A stretch of 30,569 nucleotides of DNA. It comes from UBA2231 sp964415175 (GTDB taxonomy: Bacteria > Elusimicrobiota > Elusimicrobia > Elusimicrobiales > UBA9959). The notes under the pieces were generated by a model. The model did no database searches. It was not told the DNA's origin and saw only the letters and a list, made by a program, of their open reading frames with translations. Below, piece after piece: positions 20,283 to 29,995 of the stretch. Within the stretch, counting starts at the first letter, position 1; each line of letters opens with the position of its first letter. The DNA lies in NCBI GenBank assembly GCA_964415175.1, contig CAYPYG010000032.1, forward strand, positions 1 through 30,569, in the 5' to 3' direction. The position numbers were made by a program, and so were the translations under genes.

Positions 20283-21143
20283 ATGTGCAGAATGGCCGCC
20301 TATATCTCGTCGGGAAAAGGACCGGTCCCGGCCTGCCTGGCCGAAGGTCCGCGCTCGCTGACCGCGCAGGCCTCCGCGGACCCGTCGCGGCCGCAGGCGG
20401 ACGGCTGGGGGGTAGGCAGGCTCGCCCCCGGCGGCCGGCCCGCCGCGCTGGTCCGCCGCGCCGCTCCGCTCGCGGAAGAACCCCGCGCTTTCTCCCGCGC
20501 CCTGCGCGCGGCGGCCGGGCCCGGCGTCCTCATCGCCCACGCCAGGGCGGCCTCCAACCCGCTCGGTCTCTCCCGCTCGCGCCTGGTGCGCCCGGAGAAC
20601 AGCCACCCTTTCCAGGCCGAAGGCCTGCTCTTCGCCCATAACGGCACCCTCGACATCGCCGCCGAGATCCGCGAGAACCTGGGTTACGGCGCGGGGCGCC
20701 TGCGCGGGGGGAGCGACAGCGAGGTGCTCTTCCGGCAGGTGATCAAGATGCGCGACGCCTACGGCGACCTGGCCCTGGCCGTGGAAATGGCCCTCGACGA
20801 GATCTGGACGGTCTGGGGTTCCTGCGCCGGCGACAGGCGGGACCTGAAGGCCCCGTACCGCGGCCTCAACCTTTTCGTCTCGGACGGGACCCGCCTGTGC
20901 GCCCTGTGCCATTATCCCGGCGCCGGAAAGAAGCGTTCCCTGCTTACGCCGGGCTGGGGCTGGGGCAGGCTGGCCTGGCGGACGACGCCGGGCGGAGCGC
21001 TGTTCTCCAGCGAACCGCTCGACGCGGGACGCTGGCGGGGGCTCGGCGACGGGCAGCTGGCGGAGGCGGTGCTGGAAGGCGGCGCGGTCAAAATATCCGT
21101 GCGCGGGCTGGGCGCCGCGTCCGGCAAGGCGGCGGCCATATGA
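20283..21143 (+). CDS. Class II glutamine amidotransferase-like protein (YafJ/EgtC family)
   Basis: A 286-residue Ntn-type amidohydrolase. Cys2 (MCRMAAY) would become the N-terminal nucleophile after methionine removal, which fixes the start at 20283. Family motifs follow: DGWGVGR, HARAAS, NSHPF, FAHNGTL (oxyanion/substrate region) and SDSE. Relatives hydrolyse a gamma-glutamyl amide bond; YafJ is of unknown role and EgtC acts in ergothioneine synthesis. No synthase domain is fused, and no ergothioneine genes are near, so the substrate is unknown. The gene ends in an ATGA overlap with the HEAT-repeat gene, placing it at the head of the MoxR/Bat cluster. It may be there by co-transcription only. 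Confidence 0.88.
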   Translation: MCRMAAYISSGKGPVPACLAEGPRSLTAQASADPSRPQADGWGVGRLAPGGRPAALVRRAAPLAEEPRAFSRALRAAAGPGVLIAHARAASNPLGLSRSRLVRPENSHPFQAEGLLFAHNGTLDIAAEIRENLGYGAGRLRGGSDSEVLFRQVIKMRDAYGDLALAVEMALDEIWTVWGSCAGDRRDLKAPYRGLNLFVSDGTRLCALCHYPGAGKKRSLLTPGWGWGRLAWRTTPGGALFSSEPLDAGRWRGLGDGQLAEAVLEGGAVKISVRGLGAASGKAAAI

Positions 21144-21754
21144 AATGGATACTCTTGCTCCTCATCTTCATCGGCGGGATCTATTACCTGGTACGGCAGG
21201 ACAGGCAGGAAAAGGTCCTCGTACAGCAGGCGGAACAGCTCAAGAAGGACCAGGCCTCGGAAACACTTCCCATAAAGACCGAGAAGCAGGTCAACCTCCG
21301 GTTCTCGGCCGATACGGTCCAGACCCTGCGCGGGCTGACCCAGGACGCCAATGAAAAGGTCCGTTTCGCGGCCGCGGAACTGCTCTGGCAGCTGCAGGAC
21401 GAACAGGCCCCTTCGGTCATCAAGAAGATGCTGCAGGAGGAGACCGACCCGGCCACCAGGCAGGCGCTGATCGCCCTGCTGTCGGCGGAAAAGACGAAGA
21501 TCAGCCTGGCGCTCCTGGCGGAGGCCCTGAACGATTACGACAAGGAAACGCGGCTGAAGGCCGTGGACGCCATCGGCGGCTTCACGAGCAAGGAAGCCCT
21601 CCCCGTCCTGGGAAAGGCCCTGAAGGATTACGACGAGGACGTGAAGCTCAAGGCCCTGGAAGCCATAAACAAGGTGCGCAAGGACCTGGAGACGCAGAAG
21701 GCCCAGCAGCTGCAGCAGCTGGAACCCGACCCTCTGTTCAAGACCAACCCCTGA
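21140..21754 (+). CDS. Membrane-anchored HEAT-repeat protein
   Basis: A 204-residue protein with one N-terminal membrane helix (about 3-17), then a charged linker. Four or five HEAT/PBS-lyase-type helical repeats follow (about 55-185), for example VRFAAAELLWQL, TRLKAVDAIGGF and VKLKALEAINKV. The repeats probably form a protein-binding solenoid; given the single N-terminal helix, it may face the periplasm. There is no catalytic motif. The ATG overlaps the upstream TGA, and moxR follows after 49 nt. Its place suggests a scaffold for the MoxR/Bat proteins, but this is inference from position. The final 20 residues are Gln/Leu-rich. Confidence 0.8.
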   Translation: MKWILLLLIFIGGIYYLVRQDRQEKVLVQQAEQLKKDQASETLPIKTEKQVNLRFSADTVQTLRGLTQDANEKVRFAAAELLWQLQDEQAPSVIKKMLQEETDPATRQALIALLSAEKTKISLALLAEALNDYDKETRLKAVDAIGGFTSKEALPVLGKALKDYDEDVKLKALEAINKVRKDLETQKAQQLQQLEPDPLFKTNP

Positions 21755-21764
21755 AGTTTCACCG

Positions 21765-21788
21765 GCCGTCCGCCGCGCGGCGGACGGC
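21765..21788. repeat. Perfect 24-bp palindrome before moxR
   Basis: A 12-nt arm beginning GCCGTCCG is followed at once by its exact reverse complement, with no spacer. No T-run follows, so it is not a standard terminator. It sits 1 nt before GAAAGGAG, the moxR ribosome binding site region. Confidence 0.75.
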
Positions 21789-21803
21789 GAAAGGAGCGTT
21801 CGG

Positions 21804-22793
<990 letters not shown>

Positions 22794-22821
22794 GTCCGGC
22801 CGGCGGCGGCGCTCCCCCGAT

Positions 22822-23700
22822 ATGAATACCGCGGAGATACTCAGCAAGGTCCGCCAGATAGAGATCCGCACCGGCAAGCTGGTCTCCGAGACCTTCGCCG
22901 GCGACTACCTGAGCGTCTTCAAGGGCCGCGGCATGGAGTTCGCGGAGGTCAGGGAATACACGCCGGGCGACGATATCCGTTCCATAGACTGGAACGTGAC
23001 CGCCCGTTTTTCGCGGCCTTTCGTCAAGCAGTTCATGGAAGAGCGCGAACTGACGCTGATGGTCCTCTGCGATCTCTCGGCCTCGCAGTTCTTCGGCAGC
23101 CGCGGCCGGTTCAAGAACGAGGCCGCCGCCGACCTGGCGGCGCTCTTCGCCTTCGCCGCGCTCAAGAACAACGACAAGACCGGGCTGATGACCTTCACGG
23201 AGCAGCCGGAGCTCTACATCCCGCCGCGCAAGGGACGGACCCACGCGCTGCGCATCATCCGGGAGATGCTGGCGCACGTCCCGAAAGGGCGCGGCACCGA
23301 TATCACCGCCGCGCTCGACGCGGTCAACAAGATACTCAAGCACCGCAGCATCCTGATACTCATCTCCGATTTCGACGGCCCCGACTACGAGAAGGCCGCC
23401 CGCCGCGCCGCGCTGCGCCACGACCTCATCCCGGTCATGGTCAACGACGAACTGGAGAAGGAACTGCCCCCGCTGCCGGCCGTCCTGACGGCGCGCGGGC
23501 TGGAGGACGGGCTCCTCTACACGGCCGACCTCTCCGATCCCGCCGTGCGCCGGGCCTACGCGGAGGACCGCGCGCGCAGGATAAGCCGCGCGGAACAGGT
23601 CTTCCGCCTCTGCGGGGTGGAACCCATCCGGATAAGCACCGGGGGGGAGATCTTCGACCCGGTGGTCAGGTTCTTCAAAAAGCGGGAGAAGAGGACCTGA
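22822..23700 (+). CDS. DUF58 domain protein (MoxR partner)
   Basis: A 292-residue cytosolic protein of the DUF58 family, which has a VWA-like fold. The family core EVREYTPGDDIRSIDWNVTAR lies at about 48-68, followed by the degenerate MIDAS-like DLSASQFFG (near 88) and later ISDFDG. DUF58 genes nearly always stand next to moxR and are thought to work with it, but the activity is unknown. The next gene starts 3 nt after the stop. No ribosome binding site is visible before the ATG, so translation may depend on coupling within the operon. Confidence 0.93.
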   Translation: MNTAEILSKVRQIEIRTGKLVSETFAGDYLSVFKGRGMEFAEVREYTPGDDIRSIDWNVTARFSRPFVKQFMEERELTLMVLCDLSASQFFGSRGRFKNEAAADLAALFAFAALKNNDKTGLMTFTEQPELYIPPRKGRTHALRIIREMLAHVPKGRGTDITAALDAVNKILKHRSILILISDFDGPDYEKAARRAALRHDLIPVMVNDELEKELPPLPAVLTARGLEDGLLYTADLSDPAVRRAYAEDRARRISRAEQVFRLCGVEPIRISTGGEIFDPVVRFFKKREKRT

Positions 23701-23703
23701 CCC

Positions 23704-24657
23704 GTGGCGCCCGGACCGCTCGCCGCTCTTTTCCTCTGCACGGCGGCCGCCGTTGCGGCCCCCGGCGTCTCCATCTCCGTTTCCAAACCTTCGGAAAAAC
23801 CCGTGCTCGGCGAGCCGTTCCGTCTCGAGTACGAGGTCTCCTGGCCGGCCGATTACGCCATAAGCCTCGACACGGCGGCCCTCCCCTCCGGCTCCGGCGA
23901 CTTCGGCGTCCTCGAACATTCCTTCAAGGGCAATGGGCCGGGCGGGGGGAAGTTCCGTATAAAAGCGGTCCCGTTCGCCATGGGGATCTCCACCTTCCCC
24001 CCGCTCTCCCTCCTTCTCTCCGGTCCGGACGGGGAATTTTCCGCGGCCGCCCCGGACGTCCCGCTGGAGATCGAGCCGTTCATAAAAGAGCGGACGCCTC
24101 CGAACCTCATACGCGACATCTACCCGCCGTTCAGGTTCGGCGTACCGCGCTGGGTCTGGTGGCTGGCCGCCCTGGCGGCCGCAGCCGCCGCGGCCCTGTG
24201 GTGGAGGCGGCGCCGCCGCGGGTTACCGGCGGGGGACGCGGCCGCCGGCGGGGAGCCCGCGCTGCCGCCCTATGAGAACGCGCTCCGGGAACTGGACCGC
24301 CTGCTGTCCTCCGGGCTCTGGGACCCGGCCGCGCCCAAGGCTTTTTACGTGCGTCTTTCCGCCATCCTGCGCGACTACCTGGACGGCGAGGGGGGAATGG
24401 AAGCGCAGCTGATGACCACTTCCGACCTGCTGAAGGAGCTCAGGAGGAAAACCCTCACGGCCTCCCTCCTGGCCGACTCCCGCGCCTTCCTGAACAAGGC
24501 CGACCTGGTCAAGTTCGCCAGGCTCCCCGTATCGGAGCGGGAGAGGGACTCGGACGCGGACAAACTGCGCGCGCTGCTCGGCGGCCTGCACGGCTTCTTC
24601 GCGCCACCCCCGCCGCCGCCCCCTCCGCCGCCGCCCGGACAGGGAGGCGCGCGGTGA
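23704..24657 (+). CDS. BatD/DUF4381-like membrane protein with C-terminal polyproline
   Basis: A 317-residue envelope protein. The GTG start is followed by a short signal peptide (about 1-19). A periplasmic beta-rich domain (about 20-125) resembles the first part of BatD proteins. A membrane helix (about 148-166) and an Arg-rich stop-transfer segment lead to a cytosolic helical domain (about 185-300), like the DUF4381 tail in other Bat clusters. The end carries 11 consecutive prolines (24604-24636), encoded by mixed codons, seven codons before the stop. The stop overlaps the GTG of batA. This arrangement makes it a second, shorter BatD-like gene in the cluster. The family call is by layout and likeness, without strong motifs. 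Confidence 0.72.
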   Translation: MAPGPLAALFLCTAAAVAAPGVSISVSKPSEKPVLGEPFRLEYEVSWPADYAISLDTAALPSGSGDFGVLEHSFKGNGPGGGKFRIKAVPFAMGISTFPPLSLLLSGPDGEFSAAAPDVPLEIEPFIKERTPPNLIRDIYPPFRFGVPRWVWWLAALAAAAAAALWWRRRRRGLPAGDAAAGGEPALPPYENALRELDRLLSSGLWDPAAPKAFYVRLSAILRDYLDGEGGMEAQLMTTSDLLKELRRKTLTASLLADSRAFLNKADLVKFARLPVSERERDSDADKLRALLGGLHGFFAPPPPPPPPPPPGQGGAR

Positions 24658-25643
24658 CGGACCTCTCCTTCCGCGACCCGCTCTTCCTGCTGCTGGCGCT
24701 GCCGGCGCTGGCCGCGGCCCTTTACGCCTGGCGCGGCAGCCGCGCCAGGGGGGCGGCCATCTCCCTGCCGGCGCCGCTGCCCGCCGGGACCACACCCAGG
24801 GCGCGGGCCGTCCTGCTCCTGCCGGTACTCCTGCGCCTGGCGGCGCTGCTCCTGCTGGTCCTGGCCCTCGCCAGGCCCCAGAAAGTGACGCGCGGGGCCC
24901 TGCCGCCGGCGCAGGGCATAGACATACTGCTCACGATCGACACCTCCCTGAGCATGGCGGCCACCGACTTCATCCCCAACCGCCTGGGGGCGGCGAAGAA
25001 GGCCGCGCTCGATTTCGTAGCCGGACGCGCCAACGACCGCATCGGCGTGGTGGTCTTCGGCGGCACCGCCATGCTCGCCTGCCCGCTCACGCTGGACTAC
25101 GAGGCCGTGACCGAGTTCGTGGAGGCGATAGATTTCGACATGACGCGCGTCGACGGCACGGCCATAGGGGACGCGATAGTCACTTCCGTCAACCACATAA
25201 AGGACAGCAAGGCGAAGAGCAAGGTGGTCATACTGCTCACCGACGGGCGCTCCAATTCCGGGATGATAACGGACCCCGCGGCCGGGGCCAGGGCCGCCGC
25301 CGCCTACGGGATAAAGGTCTACACGATAGGCACCGCCGGCAAAGGCCCGGCGCAGATACCGACCGGCGACCCGGCCATGCCCGTCGTGGCCATAGAAGAG
25401 GACCTCGACGAGCCGACGCTCCTTGAAATAGCGCGCCTGACCGGCGCGGAGTTCTTCCGCGCCAAGGACCAGACGGAGCTGCAGCGGATCTATTCGCAGA
25501 TCGACTCCATGGAAAAGACGGAATTCCAGGCGCGGAGCCTTTCCTCCTATCACGACGCGCACATGACGCCCCTCGCCGCCGGGGCGCTGGTCCTCGTCCT
25601 CTGCTTCGTTCTGGAGAAGACCTGGCTGAGGAGGCTGCCGTGA
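24654..25643 (+). CDS. batA: BatA-like von Willebrand factor A membrane protein
   Basis: A 329-residue inner-membrane protein. Two N-terminal helices (about 8-24 and 52-72) precede a VWA domain (about 90-280) and a C-terminal helix (about 303-322). The metal-ion-dependent adhesion site is intact: DTSLS at 96-100 and TDG at 196-198. VWA domains bind partner proteins through the metal ion; BatA/BatB are thought to form membrane complexes with MoxR. The GTG start overlaps the upstream TGA and the C-terminus leads into batB with a GTGATG junction. Length and layout match BatA proteins of other phyla. Confidence 0.92.
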   Translation: MTDLSFRDPLFLLLALPALAAALYAWRGSRARGAAISLPAPLPAGTTPRARAVLLLPVLLRLAALLLLVLALARPQKVTRGALPPAQGIDILLTIDTSLSMAATDFIPNRLGAAKKAALDFVAGRANDRIGVVVFGGTAMLACPLTLDYEAVTEFVEAIDFDMTRVDGTAIGDAIVTSVNHIKDSKAKSKVVILLTDGRSNSGMITDPAAGARAAAAYGIKVYTIGTAGKGPAQIPTGDPAMPVVAIEEDLDEPTLLEIARLTGAEFFRAKDQTELQRIYSQIDSMEKTEFQARSLSSYHDAHMTPLAAGALVLVLCFVLEKTWLRRLP

Positions 25644-27364
25644 TGGACCTCTTCCGCCATCCGGGGCTTTTCGCCTGGCTCCTGGCGGCCCTGGGCGCTC
25701 TCTTCTTCTTCCGTCTGTCGCAGGATAAAGTGCGGGCGGAACTGCTCTCCCGGCTGGCGCGCACCGGCCTGGACCGGCTGGTCCCGCAGGCCGAACTGGC
25801 GCGCGCCAGGAGACGGGACGGCCTGCTGCTGACGGCCTTCGCCCTGCTCGCCCTGGCCCTGGCGGGCCCGCAGTGGGGCGTGGAACTGGAGGCCGTGGGC
25901 GAGCTCAGCGGGAACGTCATGATAGCCGTGGACACCTCGCGGTCCATGGACGCCGCGGACGTCAAACCTTCGCGGCTGGAGAACGCCAAGCTGATGCTCA
26001 AGGCCCTTTCCGAGGACCTCTCCTCCTACCGCATAGGCATAGTGGCTTTCAGCGGCGAAGCCTTCGTGCAATGCCCCCTGACCACCGACACGGAGGCCGT
26101 GAAATATTTCGTGGACGCGCTGAGCACGCGCATGCTCATGACCCAGGGCACGGAGATAGCCGGCGCGGTGGAGACCGCGGCCGGGGCAATGCGGCGTTAT
26201 CCCGGCGAGAAGACGCTCATCCTCATCACCGACGGGGAGGATTTCTCGGATTACATGGACCGCGCCATAGAGAAGGCGAAGGAAGCCAGCCTCCGCGTCT
26301 TCGCGGTCGGCATCGGCTCCCCGGAGGGGGAGCTTATCCCGGACCCCGAGGGCGGCTACCGCAAGGACGCCTCCGGGCGGCCGGTCGTGACCCGGCTCGA
26401 CGAGAACACCCTCATCAGGCTGGCCCAGGCCACCGGCGGGGAGTATATGCGCTACACCGGCCCCGAGCGGGTCAGTTCGGAACTCCGCAGGACGCTTTCG
26501 TCCCTCGAGCTCGGCGGCGCCAGGCTCAAGGGACGCTCCTCCTTCAAGAACCGCTACCAGTTCCCGCTAGGGGCCGCCGTGCTGCTTCTTTTGATAGAAT
26601 TATCGGTCATGGCCCGGCCTTTCGGCTGGCGGGGATTACTGGGCGGTGTGGGCGGCCCTTCGGCGCCGCTGGCCGGCCTGCTCCTGCTCTGCCTGCCGGC
26701 CGGCGCGGCTGCCGGCCCGGCGGACAGGGAGGCGCGCCTCGGCAGCGGCCTGTATGAGAAAGAGGAATACGACAGGGCCCTGGAACATTTCAGCAGGGCC
26801 GGCGAACTGGCTCCGGACGACCCCCGGATGAAGTTCAACGCGGGCGCCGCGCTCTACCGCCTGGACGACCATGAGAAGGCGCGGGAAGCTTTCGAAGGCG
26901 CGGCCGGGGACGCGGAACTCAGGCCCCGCGCGCTCTACAACAGGGGCAACGCCCTCTTCAAGGCCGGGGATTACGCCGGGGCGGCCGAAAGCTACAAGCT
27001 GGCGATAATGGCCGACCCTTCCGACGACAACGCCCGGCACAATCTCCAGAAGGCGCTCGAGATGAAGAAGCTCAAACAGCACGGCGGTGGGGGCAAGGAC
27101 AAGAAGGACTCCCCGGGGAACGAAAAGAACGACAAGCGGGAAGGCGGCGGGAACGACCCCAAGGACGGCCGGGAGAAGCAGCAGCCGAAAGGGGGGGACG
27201 GCGGGAAGGAGAAGAAGGAAAGGGAGAAGCAGAACGCGGACAGACTGCTGGAACTCATGAAGGAAAAAGAGAAACAGAGCGCGCGCCCCGAGGTCCTGAA
27301 CGCGCGCAACAAGCCCTTCTCCAAGTCGCCGGCCTCGCTGAAGAAGAAGGAGAAGGACTGGTGA
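25643..27364 (+). CDS. batB: BatB-BatC fusion: VWA membrane protein plus TPR domain
   Basis: A 573-residue continuous frame. The BatB half (1-322) has two membrane helices, a VWA domain with intact DTSRS (97-101) and TDG (196-198), and a final helix (about 308-322). It then runs in frame into a BatC half (323-573): a signal-peptide-like segment, three TPR motifs (about 365-458) and a long Lys/Gly/Glu/Asp-rich tail. In other bacteria batB and batC are usually separate genes. Residue 323 is an ATG (26609) preceded by an extended -10 box, so a separate BatC may also be made. TPR parts probably bind partner proteins. I chose ATG 25643 over GTG 25640 for its 8-nt spacing from GGAGG; both are possible. 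The gene ends in a GTGA overlap with batD. Confidence 0.9.
   Translation: MDLFRHPGLFAWLLAALGALFFFRLSQDKVRAELLSRLARTGLDRLVPQAELARARRRDGLLLTAFALLALALAGPQWGVELEAVGELSGNVMIAVDTSRSMDAADVKPSRLENAKLMLKALSEDLSSYRIGIVAFSGEAFVQCPLTTDTEAVKYFVDALSTRMLMTQGTEIAGAVETAAGAMRRYPGEKTLILITDGEDFSDYMDRAIEKAKEASLRVFAVGIGSPEGELIPDPEGGYRKDASGRPVVTRLDENTLIRLAQATGGEYMRYTGPERVSSELRRTLSSLELGGARLKGRSSFKNRYQFPLGAAVLLLLIELSVMARPFGWRGLLGGVGGPSAPLAGLLLLCLPAGAAAGPADREARLGSGLYEKEEYDRALEHFSRAGELAPDDPRMKFNAGAALYRLDDHEKAREAFEGAAGDAELRPRALYNRGNALFKAGDYAGAAESYKLAIMADPSDDNARHNLQKALEMKKLKQHGGGGKDKKDSPGNEKNDKREGGGNDPKDGREKQQPKGGDGGKEKKEREKQNADRLLELMKEKEKQSARPEVLNARNKPFSKSPASLKKKEKDW
26592..26611 (+). promoter_or_regulatory. batC: Intragenic extended -10 box and start codon for BatC
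   Basis: TGATAGAAT (26592-26600) ends 8 nt before an in-frame ATG (26609). The codons here are CTT, TTG and TTA for leucine, which are rare beside the usual CTG/CTC. The predicted product begins with a signal peptide ending near AGAAAG and then the TPR repeats. Confidence 0.45.
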
Positions 27365-29244
27365 AACCGGGCAAGGCGCTGCTGGCGCTCTCCCTGCTCT
27401 TCCTCTCCGCGCCCGTCCGCGCGGGGCTGACCGTGGCCGCCTCGGTGGACCGCCACGAGGTGGACATCGACGGCAGCGTGCGCCTCACCGTCACCGTCTC
27501 CGGCGACACCGCCAATGTCCCCGAGCCGGAGATACCGCGGCTGGACGCCTTCAATGTCTACTCCTCGGGACGCAGCCAGAACATTTCCTTCATAAACGGC
27601 CGCGTCAGCAGTTCGGTCTCCTTCACCTACGTCCTGGAGCCCCGCTACATCGGCAAGGCCGTCATCCCGCCCATCTCCGTTTTCACGGGAAAGGAGAAGT
27701 TCCTGACCCGGCAGATAGAGATAGCGGTGCGCGGGACCGCGAAAAGGCCCCAACCCCAGCCCCGCCCCGCGCCGCGGCCCGGCGCGCCGGCCGCCCCTCC
27801 GGCCGGCGGACAGAGGGCGCAGGGCTCGTCCGGCGGTACCAAAGTCCCGCAGGGCGCGGAAGAAGCCCCTATTTTCATGGTGGTGGAGGCCGACAAGGAT
27901 TCGGCCTACGTCAACGAGCAGGTCACCATGAGCGTCAAATTCTTCACCTCCGTGCCGCTCACCTCCAACCCGCAGTACGTGCCGCCGTCCCTCAAAGGGC
28001 TGCTGGCGGAGGACCTCCCTCCCGTGCGCACCGGCGAGACCGTGCTCAAGGGCCGCCGCTATTCCTACAGCGAGATCAGGACGGCCCTCTTCGGCCTGCA
28101 GGACGGCCAGGCCGTCATCGGCCGTTCCAAGATCATCGCCCAGATCACCGGGGATAACTTCCTCGACCCGATGGACCCCTCCTTCTTCCAGAAGTTCTTC
28201 TCGATGAGCATGGGCCAGGGCCGCGCGCACGAAGTGACCAGCGAGCCGCTCTCCCTCAGGATCCTGCCTCTCCCCGAAGGCGCGCCGCCCGGCTTCAAAG
28301 GCGCGGTGGGCAATTACATCGTCTCCGCGTCCGTCGACCGGAAAGAACTCAAGGCCGGGGAGGCGCTGACCCTCTCGGTCAGCGTCAGCGGCCGGGGCCA
28401 TCTCAACACCGTGACGGCGCCGGACCTGCCCGAGACCGGGGACTTCCGCTACTACGACACCGCCAGCTCCTATTCGCTCACCAAGCACGACGATATCGTC
28501 GGGGGGAAGAAGGTCTTCACGACGGTCATGATCCCCCGTTCCGAAGGGCGGCAGGTCATCCCCCCGGTGAAGTTCCCGTTCTTCGACCCCGGGACGAAAC
28601 GCTACCATACCGCGGAGACCAGGCCCATAGAGATAAACGTCCTCAAAGGGGACCCTTCCGCCAGGGCCTATTCCTTCGTGGGGGCCAACGGCGGGGGAGG
28701 GGAGATAAAACCCATCTCCAGCGACATCCGCTACCTCTCGCGCAGGGAGGGTCTCCCCGCTCCCGCGCGCCTGGCCCTGCTCCTGACCGCTTTCCCGGCC
28801 CACAACGCCGTCCCGCTCCTCCTCCTGCTGGGCGCCCTGGGCTACGCGCGCCTGCGCGACGGCGCCCTGGCCGACCCGCGGCGCCTCCGCTGGCGCAGGG
28901 CGTTCAGGGCCGCGATGAAGCGGCGCGACGAGGCCCTCAAGGCCATAGAAGCGGGCGACAATCCCAGGGCGGTCGGCGTTCTCTACGACGCCCTGACCCG
29001 TTATCTTTCCGACAAGAGCGGCGACGACATCGAGTCCTTCACGCTCAAGAGGACGCTCGAACACGTCCGGAAGCGTTTCCCCGCGACCGGCGAGTTCTCG
29101 CTCGGGGAGATACGCACGCTCTGGGAGCAGCTGGAGTTCTACCACTTCTCCTCCTCGTCGATAACGAAGGAGAACGCGACGGACCTGGTGAACAAGTGCG
29201 CCGTGCTGCTGGAAATACTGGAAAAGGAGTTCGACGGAAAATGA
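27361..29244 (+). CDS. batD: BatD-like membrane protein
   Basis: A 627-residue envelope protein. A signal peptide (about 1-21) precedes a first periplasmic Ig-like domain (about 22-122), with the PEPEIPRLDAFNVYSSGRS stretch typical of BatD. A Pro/Gln/Arg/Ala-rich linker (about 124-165), further beta-rich domains (about 175-450), one membrane helix (about 478-495) and a cytosolic helical domain (about 505-620) follow. BatD proteins belong to BatI-type clusters and are thought to link VWA proteins to the envelope. The GTG overlaps the batB-batC stop, and the end overlaps the batE ATG (ATGA). Family assignment is confident, function is not. Confidence 0.92.
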   Translation: MKPGKALLALSLLFLSAPVRAGLTVAASVDRHEVDIDGSVRLTVTVSGDTANVPEPEIPRLDAFNVYSSGRSQNISFINGRVSSSVSFTYVLEPRYIGKAVIPPISVFTGKEKFLTRQIEIAVRGTAKRPQPQPRPAPRPGAPAAPPAGGQRAQGSSGGTKVPQGAEEAPIFMVVEADKDSAYVNEQVTMSVKFFTSVPLTSNPQYVPPSLKGLLAEDLPPVRTGETVLKGRRYSYSEIRTALFGLQDGQAVIGRSKIIAQITGDNFLDPMDPSFFQKFFSMSMGQGRAHEVTSEPLSLRILPLPEGAPPGFKGAVGNYIVSASVDRKELKAGEALTLSVSVSGRGHLNTVTAPDLPETGDFRYYDTASSYSLTKHDDIVGGKKVFTTVMIPRSEGRQVIPPVKFPFFDPGTKRYHTAETRPIEINVLKGDPSARAYSFVGANGGGGEIKPISSDIRYLSRREGLPAPARLALLLTAFPAHNAVPLLLLLGALGYARLRDGALADPRRLRWRRAFRAAMKRRDEALKAIEAGDNPRAVGVLYDALTRYLSDKSGDDIESFTLKRTLEHVRKRFPATGEFSLGEIRTLWEQLEFYHFSSSSITKENATDLVNKCAVLLEILEKEFDGK

Positions 29245-29987
29245 GGACCGCGATCCTGGCAGCTCTCCTGTTCGCCGCGCCCGCTCCCGCGGCCGCCGAC
29301 GGCGCGGACGCGGGCGGCAGGGCCGGGGCCGACAAGCTCTATAACGACAGCCTCTACCAGCAGGCCGCCGCCGCCTACGAGGAGCTGCTGCGCGCCCTTC
29401 CCGGCGACCCTTACCTGCTCTACAACGCCGGCAACGCGCAGTTCCGCGTGAAGCGCCCCGGCCGGGCCCTGCTCTACTACGCCAGGGCCTGGCGGACGCT
29501 GCCCCGCGACGCCGACGTGCGCTATAACCTGGACTTCGCCCTGAAGAGCACGGGGCAGTCGCTCGTCCCGGAGGGCGTTCCGCCGTTCCTGCACCGTCTC
29601 TACTACTCGGCCTCGGACCGCGAGATCGCGGCGCTGGCCTCCCTGGCCTTCTGGGCCCTCTGCCTGCTCGGGGCCGGCGCGGCCCTGAGGCCGGCCCTGA
29701 AAGACCGGCTCCTGCCGGCCGCCGGAGCGTCGGCGGCCCTGCTGCTCTTCTTCTGCGCCTGGGGTGCGGCGCGCCTCTCCGCCCCGCTGCGCGGCGCGGC
29801 CGTCGTGGTGCAGCACGAGGCGACGCTGCGCAGCGGCCCCAACGAGACCTTCAACGCCTACGCCGCGCTGCCGGAGGGCCGCGTGGTAAAGATAATCGAC
29901 GACTCGCGCGAGGATTTCTGGGAAGTCGGGGTCCAGAAAGAGGGCATAAAAGGCTGGATCACCCGCGACGAACTCGAAAGGATATAG
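29241..29987 (+). CDS. batE: BatE-like TPR and SH3-domain membrane protein
   Basis: A 248-residue envelope protein. After a signal peptide (about 1-19), two or three TPR repeats (about 30-100) are followed by two membrane helices (about 127-146 and 155-178). A C-terminal bacterial SH3 domain (about 188-248) contains VVVQHEATLRSGPNE and ends with GWITRDELERI. This layout matches BatE, the last gene of the Bat cluster. The ATG was chosen because it overlaps the batD stop and starts the signal peptide; an upstream start would lie inside batD. SH3 domains of this type often bind peptidoglycan or partner peptides. rpiB follows after 8 nt. Confidence 0.9.
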   Translation: MRTAILAALLFAAPAPAAADGADAGGRAGADKLYNDSLYQQAAAAYEELLRALPGDPYLLYNAGNAQFRVKRPGRALLYYARAWRTLPRDADVRYNLDFALKSTGQSLVPEGVPPFLHRLYYSASDREIAALASLAFWALCLLGAGAALRPALKDRLLPAAGASAALLLFFCAWGAARLSAPLRGAAVVVQHEATLRSGPNETFNAYAALPEGRVVKIIDDSREDFWEVGVQKEGIKGWITRDELERI

Positions 29988-29995
29988 GAGACGAA

